Part shown: in pieces, positions 14,891 to 18,869 of the stretch
Layout: each line of letters opens with the position of its first letter
Numbering within the stretch: the first letter of the stretch is position 1
From: Clostridia bacterium
GTDB lineage: Bacteria; Bacillota; Clostridia; Peptostreptococcales; Anaerovoracaceae
Direction: 5' to 3'
Length of the DNA: 18,869 nt
Assembly (NCBI GenBank): GCA_900754795.1
Contig: CAAEEA010000071.1
Span: 1 to 18,869 of the forward strand
Program-made: the position numbers and the translations under genes
Notes under the pieces: model-generated
The model's input: only the letters and a program-made list of their open reading frames with translations
Database searches by the model: none
Told to the model about the DNA's origin: nothing

Positions 14891-15946
14891 ATGCATATAA
14901 ATGATTTTGATTATAACCTGCCCGCTGAGCTGATCGCACAGAGACCGCTCCGGGAAAGAGACAAATGCAGACTTATGGTTCTTGACAGAAATAAAAGAAC
15001 CATTGTCCACAGACATTTTGCCGATATACTCGATTATCTCAGACCCGGCGACTGTCTTGTAATGAATGATTCCAAAGTTCTTCCCGCCAGACTTTACGGC
15101 GTCAAGGATGGAACAGGAGCTAAAGTGGAGTTTCTGCTGACTAAACGCCTTGAAGGTGATCTGTGGGAAACTATGGTAAGACCGGGGAAACGGCTTAAAC
15201 CCGGTGACAGCGTATCTTTTACGGAAGACGGAAGCTTCAGGGCTGTCATTGAGGATTACGGAGAGGGCGGCACGAGACATGCCCGCTTTCTTTATAAAGG
15301 AATTTTTCTTGAAAGGCTTGAAGAACTCGGACAGATGCCTCTGCCGCCGTATATCGAAAGGCCCGGAGACAGTGATGATAAAGATATGTACCAGACTGTC
15401 TACTGCAGAGAAGAAGGTTCTGTGGCCGCGCCTACCGCGGGGCTGCATTTTACTCCCGAACTTCTTGACGCTGTAAGAGCAAAAGGAGTAAAGACTGTCT
15501 GGGTGACGCTGCATGTCGGCATAGGAACATTTCGTCCGGTAAAGGTGGATAATATTGAAGAACACCATATGCATTTTGAAGAATATTCCGTTCCGGAAGA
15601 GACGGCAGACACTGTCAACGATACGATAAGATCCGGAGGCAGGATTATATGCGTCGGAACGACTTCCCTGAGGACCATAGAAAGCGCGGCAATGCCGGCG
15701 GCCGGCCGCGGAGACCGGGAATTTGAACTGAGATCCGTAAGCGGTTCCACAGGGATTTTTATTTATCCCGGTTATAAGTTTAAGCTTACCGACGGACTGA
15801 TAACAAATTTTCATCTGCCAAAATCCACGTTGCTGATGCTTGTTTCGGCTCTGTATGACAGAGAGGAGATACTGAAAGCATACAAGACCGCCGTAGATGA
15901 AAAATATCGTTTTTTCAGTTACGGAGACGCGATGTTTATAATATGA
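14891..15946 (+). CDS. queA: S-adenosylmethionine:tRNA ribosyltransferase-isomerase
   Basis: Cytosolic enzyme of 351 residues (family about 340-360) that transfers and isomerises the ribosyl part of S-adenosylmethionine onto preQ1-modified tRNA to give epoxyqueuosine in anticodon position 34. It begins FDYNLPAELIAQ-P, the signature opening of QueA. It also has MNDSKVLPARLYG, AAPTAGLHFTPELL, HVGIGTFRPVKVDNIEEHHM, VGTTSLRTIESAA and NFHLPKSTLLMLVSAL, all characteristic of the family. GAGGT lies 6 bp before the ATG. It sits between ruvB and tgt, the classic order, and tgt supplies its substrate tRNA. Nothing is truncated or unusual. Confidence 0.97.
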   Translation: MHINDFDYNLPAELIAQRPLRERDKCRLMVLDRNKRTIVHRHFADILDYLRPGDCLVMNDSKVLPARLYGVKDGTGAKVEFLLTKRLEGDLWETMVRPGKRLKPGDSVSFTEDGSFRAVIEDYGEGGTRHARFLYKGIFLERLEELGQMPLPPYIERPGDSDDKDMYQTVYCREEGSVAAPTAGLHFTPELLDAVRAKGVKTVWVTLHVGIGTFRPVKVDNIEEHHMHFEEYSVPEETADTVNDTIRSGGRIICVGTTSLRTIESAAMPAAGRGDREFELRSVSGSTGIFIYPGYKFKLTDGLITNFHLPKSTLLMLVSALYDREEILKAYKTAVDEKYRFFSYGDAMFII

Positions 15947-15977
15947 ATGAATCTGAAACAGAAAAAAGGAGAACCGG

Positions 15978-17099
15978 ATGAAACACGCAGTAACGTATGA
16001 ACTGATAAAAAAAGACGAAAGAACAAGAGCCCGGCGCGGAGTTCTTCATACGCCGCACGGAGACATACAGACTCCTGTATTCATGCCGGTAGGAACTCAG
16101 GCCACTGTCAAGGCCATGAGGCCGGAAGAGGTTAAGGAGATGGGGGCGGAGATTATTCTTTCAAACACTTATCATCTCTATTTGAGACCGGGACATGATA
16201 TTGTGAAAGAGGCGGGAGGCCTTCACAAATTTATGAACTGGGACAGAGCAATCCTGACGGACAGCGGCGGATTTCAGGTGTTTTCCCTTGGAGCGCTGAG
16301 GAAGATAACGGAGGAGGGCGTAAAATTCCGGTCTCACATTGACGGTTCGGCACACATGATCTCACCCGAAAAGTCCATAGAGATCCAGAACGCTCTCGGA
16401 TCAGACATTATGATGGCATTTGATGAATGCGCGCCATATCCCGCTGACAGAACCTATGTTAAAAATTCACTTGAAAGGACTACACGCTGGCTCAGGCGGT
16501 GCAGAGATTTCCACAGCGACTGGGAAAGACAGTCGCTTTTTGGCATAATGCAGGGCGGAATGTATAAGGATCTGAGGAAACAGAGCGCCGAAGAGATTGT
16601 GGAGCTGGATCTGCCTGGCTATGCCATAGGGGGGCTTTCTGTGGGGGAGCCAAAGGAACTTATGCTTGATATCCTGGATGACTGCGTGGAATATCTCCCG
16701 ACCGGAAAAGCAAGATATCTGATGGGTGTGGGAACTCCGGACTACCTCTTTGAGGGAGTTGAAAGAGGAGTGGACATGTTTGACTGCGTACTTCCGACAA
16801 GGATAGCGAGGCACGGACTGGCGATGACTTCTCATGGAAAAGTAAACATAAAAAACGCAAAATACGAGCGGGATTTTGAACCCCTTGACAGCGAATGCGA
16901 CTGCTATACATGCCGCAACTATTCGAGAGCTTATCTGAGGCACCTGTTCAAGTCGGGAGAGATGCTTTCGGCCATGCTCATTTCCAATCACAATCTGCAT
17001 TTTCTGATCAGGATGATGTCCGGCATACGAAAAGCCATTGAAGAAGACAGGTTTTCAGAGTATAAAAAAGAATTTTACGGTAAATACGGAGAATTTTAA
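15978..17099 (+). CDS. tgt: Queuine/preQ1 tRNA-guanine transglycosylase
   Basis: Protein of 373 residues, the normal bacterial length. It exchanges guanine-34 of tRNAs for Asp, Asn, His and Tyr with preQ1. Landmarks are TPVFMPVGTQATVKAM, SNTYHLYLRPG, TDSGGFQVFSL (Asp95, general acid/base), GIMQGG, GGLSVGE and DCVLPTRIARHG, with Asp269 as the covalent nucleophile. The zinc site is complete: Cys307, Cys309, Cys312 and His338. AAAAAAGGAG lies 6 bp upstream of the ATG. It follows queA after a 31-bp gap, the longest gap so far in this operon, with no terminator in it. In many bacteria yajC-secDF follows; here a methyltransferase gene does. Confidence 0.97.
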   Translation: MKHAVTYELIKKDERTRARRGVLHTPHGDIQTPVFMPVGTQATVKAMRPEEVKEMGAEIILSNTYHLYLRPGHDIVKEAGGLHKFMNWDRAILTDSGGFQVFSLGALRKITEEGVKFRSHIDGSAHMISPEKSIEIQNALGSDIMMAFDECAPYPADRTYVKNSLERTTRWLRRCRDFHSDWERQSLFGIMQGGMYKDLRKQSAEEIVELDLPGYAIGGLSVGEPKELMLDILDDCVEYLPTGKARYLMGVGTPDYLFEGVERGVDMFDCVLPTRIARHGLAMTSHGKVNIKNAKYERDFEPLDSECDCYTCRNYSRAYLRHLFKSGEMLSAMLISNHNLHFLIRMMSGIRKAIEEDRFSEYKKEFYGKYGEF

Positions 17100-17100
17100 T

Positions 17101-18255
17101 ATGAACATATGTGAACATAATGATTTCTGCGGAGGATGCGTCTATCAGGGAACACCTTACGAAGAACAGCTCAGAATCAAAGAAAACCAGGTATGGGGCT
17201 TTCTTGAGGAAAAAGGCGTCAAACCGGACAGGACAGAGCGTATAGAAGGCTGTCTCTGCCGGTACAGATACAGAAATAAGATGGAATATACATTCGGTGA
17301 TTTCACCAAGGGAGGCCCGCTTGCTCTGGGTATGCACCGCAAAGGCAATTTCATGTCGATTACAACCGTTGACAGATGTCAGCTGGTTGACGAAGATTTT
17401 AACATGATCCTCGACGCGGTCCTTGATTTTGCCGGAGGAAAGGGCTACTCGTTTTATAACAAGAGAAATCACAGAGGACTGCTTAGAAATCTCGTCATAA
17501 GGAAAGGCGTCAGGACAAAAGAACTGTTAGTTAACATCGTCACATCATCAGAAGAAGGATTTGACGAGGATGGCTTTACGGCATGTCTGCTGGGACTTCC
17601 GACAAAAAACAGAATAGCGGGCATACTGAGGACGTTTAATGACAGTCTTGCTGACGCTGTAAAGTGTCAGTCTCTGAAGACTCTGTACGGCCGGGATTAT
17701 TACGAGGAAAAGATACTCGGGCTGACCTTCCGCGTCAGCGCATTTTCTTTTTTTCAGACTAACGTGGAGGCCGCCGAAAGACTTTATTCAGAGGCGCTGT
17801 CACTGATAGATGATATTGAAGGAAAATCAGTTTTTGATCTTTACTGCGGTACCGGCACCATAAGTCAGATAATGGCTCTGAAGGCAGGTCATGTAACAGG
17901 AGTCGAACTTGTTCCAGAGGCCGTACTTGCCGCCGAAAAAAACGCGTCTCTCAACGGTCTTGACAACTGTGAATTTCGTGCAGGCGATGTATTTGAAGTG
18001 CTCAGCGGACTGAGCCGTACTCCCGATGTTATCGTGGTTGATCCTCCCCGCGTGGGTATACAGCCGAAAGCGCTGGAGAAGATTATCAGCTACGGCGTGA
18101 GACAGATCCTTTATATCTCCTGCAACCCCAGGACTCTTGCAGAAAACCTGCGCTATCTTGATTATTACGGCTATCGCTGCAGATACCTTAAACCATACGA
18201 CAATTTCCCGTTTACAAAGCATACGGAAGCTGTCGCTCTTGTAACGAAGGATTAA
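17101..18255 (+). CDS. RlmD/TrmA-type RNA (uracil-5-)-methyltransferase, short form without TRAM domain
   Basis: SAM-dependent methyltransferase of 384 residues. The family makes 5-methyluridine in 23S rRNA or tRNA. Cys4, Cys10 and Cys13 (CGGC motif) with Cys93 match the [4Fe-4S] ligands of RumA. FSFFQTNVEAAE, DLYCGTGTISQIMAL (SAM binding), VVDPPRVG and ISCNPRTLAENL follow; Cys341 is the catalytic nucleophile. The usual RumA N-terminal TRAM domain (about 60-70 residues) is missing: the protein starts directly at the Fe-S segment. The ATG at 17101, one base after the tgt stop and 8 bp from GGAG inside tgt, is chosen because the upstream open frame overlaps tgt and does not encode a TRAM domain. 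The exact target uridine cannot be told from the sequence. Confidence 0.92.
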   Translation: MNICEHNDFCGGCVYQGTPYEEQLRIKENQVWGFLEEKGVKPDRTERIEGCLCRYRYRNKMEYTFGDFTKGGPLALGMHRKGNFMSITTVDRCQLVDEDFNMILDAVLDFAGGKGYSFYNKRNHRGLLRNLVIRKGVRTKELLVNIVTSSEEGFDEDGFTACLLGLPTKNRIAGILRTFNDSLADAVKCQSLKTLYGRDYYEEKILGLTFRVSAFSFFQTNVEAAERLYSEALSLIDDIEGKSVFDLYCGTGTISQIMALKAGHVTGVELVPEAVLAAEKNASLNGLDNCEFRAGDVFEVLSGLSRTPDVIVVDPPRVGIQPKALEKIISYGVRQILYISCNPRTLAENLRYLDYYGYRCRYLKPYDNFPFTKHTEAVALVTKD

Positions 18256-18269
18256 CAGGAGAGACTTTT

Positions 18270-18761
18270 ATGCTGACAAAAGAAAAGATATATTCTCTGC
18301 TTTCTTCCTGTGAAATCAGATTTGAAGTGACGGAGCATGAAGCCGTGTATAATATGGCAGATGTCGCCGCTCTTGAAACGCCTTATCCTGCGGGCGACGC
18401 AAAGAATCTTTTTCTGCGCGACGGCAAAAAAAACGATTACTATCTGCTGGTCGTTGCCGGGGACAAAAAGACTGATCTCAAAAAATTCCGGAAAGATCAT
18501 GAAACCGGACAGCTCTCCTTTGCTTCTGAGGGTGATCTGCTGAAGATCATGGGGCTCAGGCCCGGCGAGGTTTCGCCTCTGGGCATTCTCAACGATGAAG
18601 ATCGCCGGGTTCAGGTCTATATAGACAGAGAACTTACAGAAAATCCGGGGATGATCGGAGTCCATCCCAACGACAATACGGCGACTGTGTGGATGAAGAC
18701 AGAAGATCTGACGCGCTTTATTGCAGGACACGGAAATAATGTTTTTGTTACGGATTTCTGA
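18270..18761 (+). CDS. YbaK/ProX-type prolyl-tRNA editing protein (aminoacyl-tRNA deacylase)
   Basis: Soluble protein of 163 residues of the YbaK/INS editing superfamily. It is closest to the free-standing ProX/PrdX type that hydrolyses mischarged prolyl-tRNA (Ala-tRNA-Pro or Cys-tRNA-Pro). The signature is DAKNLFLRDGKKNDYYLLVV, whose Lys in AKNLF is the conserved substrate-positioning residue. LSFASEGDLLKIMGLRPGEVSPLGI is the central family block, and GMIGVHPNDNTATVWM is the C-terminal strand-loop of ProX. AGGAG lies 8 bp before the ATG, and the gene begins 14 bp after the methyltransferase stop, so it probably ends the ruvC operon. Which mischarged species is edited is not decidable here. 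Confidence 0.9.
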   Translation: MLTKEKIYSLLSSCEIRFEVTEHEAVYNMADVAALETPYPAGDAKNLFLRDGKKNDYYLLVVAGDKKTDLKKFRKDHETGQLSFASEGDLLKIMGLRPGEVSPLGILNDEDRRVQVYIDRELTENPGMIGVHPNDNTATVWMKTEDLTRFIAGHGNNVFVTDF

Positions 18762-18774
18762 ACGGAAATAATGT
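18730..18774 (+). repeat. 13-bp direct repeat at the end of the editing gene
   Basis: ACGGAAATAATGT occurs at 18730-18742, inside the last codons, and again at 18762-18774, just after the stop, with a period of 32 bp. The second copy also pairs with TTTCCG (18777-18782) as a 6-bp hairpin, but no T-run follows, so it is a poor terminator. Confidence 0.5.
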
Positions 18775-18782
18775 CTTTTCCG

Positions 18783-18844
18783 CCAGGTGAAATGAAAAAC
18801 TAACTTCCAGAAGAAAAAGTAAGTTCCAGATGAAAGATAAAGCT
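18783..18844 (+). repeat. Three imperfect tandem copies of a CCAG-nn-GAAA repeat
   Basis: CCAGGTGAAA (18783), CCAGAAGAAA (18807) and CCAGATGAAA (18826) each begin an A-rich unit; two of the units end in TAACTT and TAAGTT. The copies are 24 and 19 bp apart. They fill the non-coding end of the window. On the minus strand they read as pyrimidine-rich units containing TTCTGG or TCTGGAAC. The purpose is unknown; one possibility is the end region of a mobile element beyond the window. Confidence 0.45.
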
Positions 18845-18869
18845 CTGTTTTCAATACGAAAAAGATAGA

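Noticed and set aside
14570..15814. Long open frame on the minus strand (about 414 codons) across ruvB and queA
   Set aside because: It is antisense to two unambiguous, fully conserved genes, has no family resemblance and no ribosome binding site; it looks like a by-product of codon usage.
18763..18782. Terminator hairpin after the editing gene
   Set aside because: Only a 6-bp stem with an 8-base loop and no following T-run; not convincing as a rho-independent terminator.
18252..18854. Open frame of 200 codons on the minus strand over the editing gene
   Set aside because: It lies opposite a well-supported YbaK/ProX gene and shows no motif. The composition is rich in His, Phe and Ile, as expected of an antisense frame.
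1..18869. CRISPR array, tRNA, rRNA, prophage or insertion sequence genes
   Set aside because: No regularly spaced long repeats, no tRNA-like cloverleaf, and no transposase, integrase or phage protein in any frame that I could recognise.

Overview
The window reads as a stretch of core chromosome from an anaerobic, Gram-positive bacterium of the Clostridia. The evidence is Firmicutes-type gene order (comEC-holA; argR-recN; ruvC-ruvA-ruvB-queA-tgt), strong AGGAGG ribosome binding sites, sigma-A-like promoters with TATAAT boxes, a Bacillus/Clostridium-type LexA box, and a complete [FeFe]-hydrogenase, an oxygen-sensitive fermentative enzyme. Base composition is moderate. No tRNA, rRNA, CRISPR array or transposase gene is visible.

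Layout. (1) Positions 1-338, minus strand: the N-terminal end of a class A penicillin-binding protein that runs out of the window. (2) Positions 339-472: a divergent promoter region. (3) Positions 473-8096, plus strand: five tightly packed genes: comEC, holA, an EamA-family exporter, a NuoF-tail/GltD-like flavoprotein and a CpI-like [FeFe]-hydrogenase, closed by a terminator at about 8108. Gaps are 5 bp, 4 bp, a 4-bp overlap and a 7-bp overlap, so they look like one transcript. (4) Positions 8163-10535: a separate two-gene unit with its own promoter, an unusual leader and a terminator. It encodes a duplicated DUF1538 membrane protein and a two-domain PII-like protein. (5) Positions 10546-12629, minus strand: argR-recN with an ATGA overlap. 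(6) Positions 12630-12756: a compact divergent control region with promoters for argR and ruvC, a LexA-box-like dyad inside the ruvC promoter and a possible ARG box. (7) Positions 12757-18761, plus strand: ruvC, ruvA, ruvB, queA, tgt, a short RlmD/TrmA-type methyltransferase and a YbaK/ProX-type prolyl-tRNA editing protein. (8) Positions 18762-18869: non-coding, with short direct repeats.

How the genes work together. The ruv genes form the Holliday-junction resolvasome, and recN acts in double-strand-break repair; the LexA-like dyad between them fits DNA-damage control of at least the ruv side. queA and tgt are two steps of queuosine tRNA modification, and the last two genes extend this into rRNA/tRNA modification and aminoacyl-tRNA quality control. 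The flavoprotein and the hydrogenase very likely pass electrons between NAD(P)H and H2. The DUF1538/PII pair looks like a membrane transporter or channel with a dedicated nucleotide-sensing regulator. Its function is not established, and it is the best candidate here for an undescribed system.
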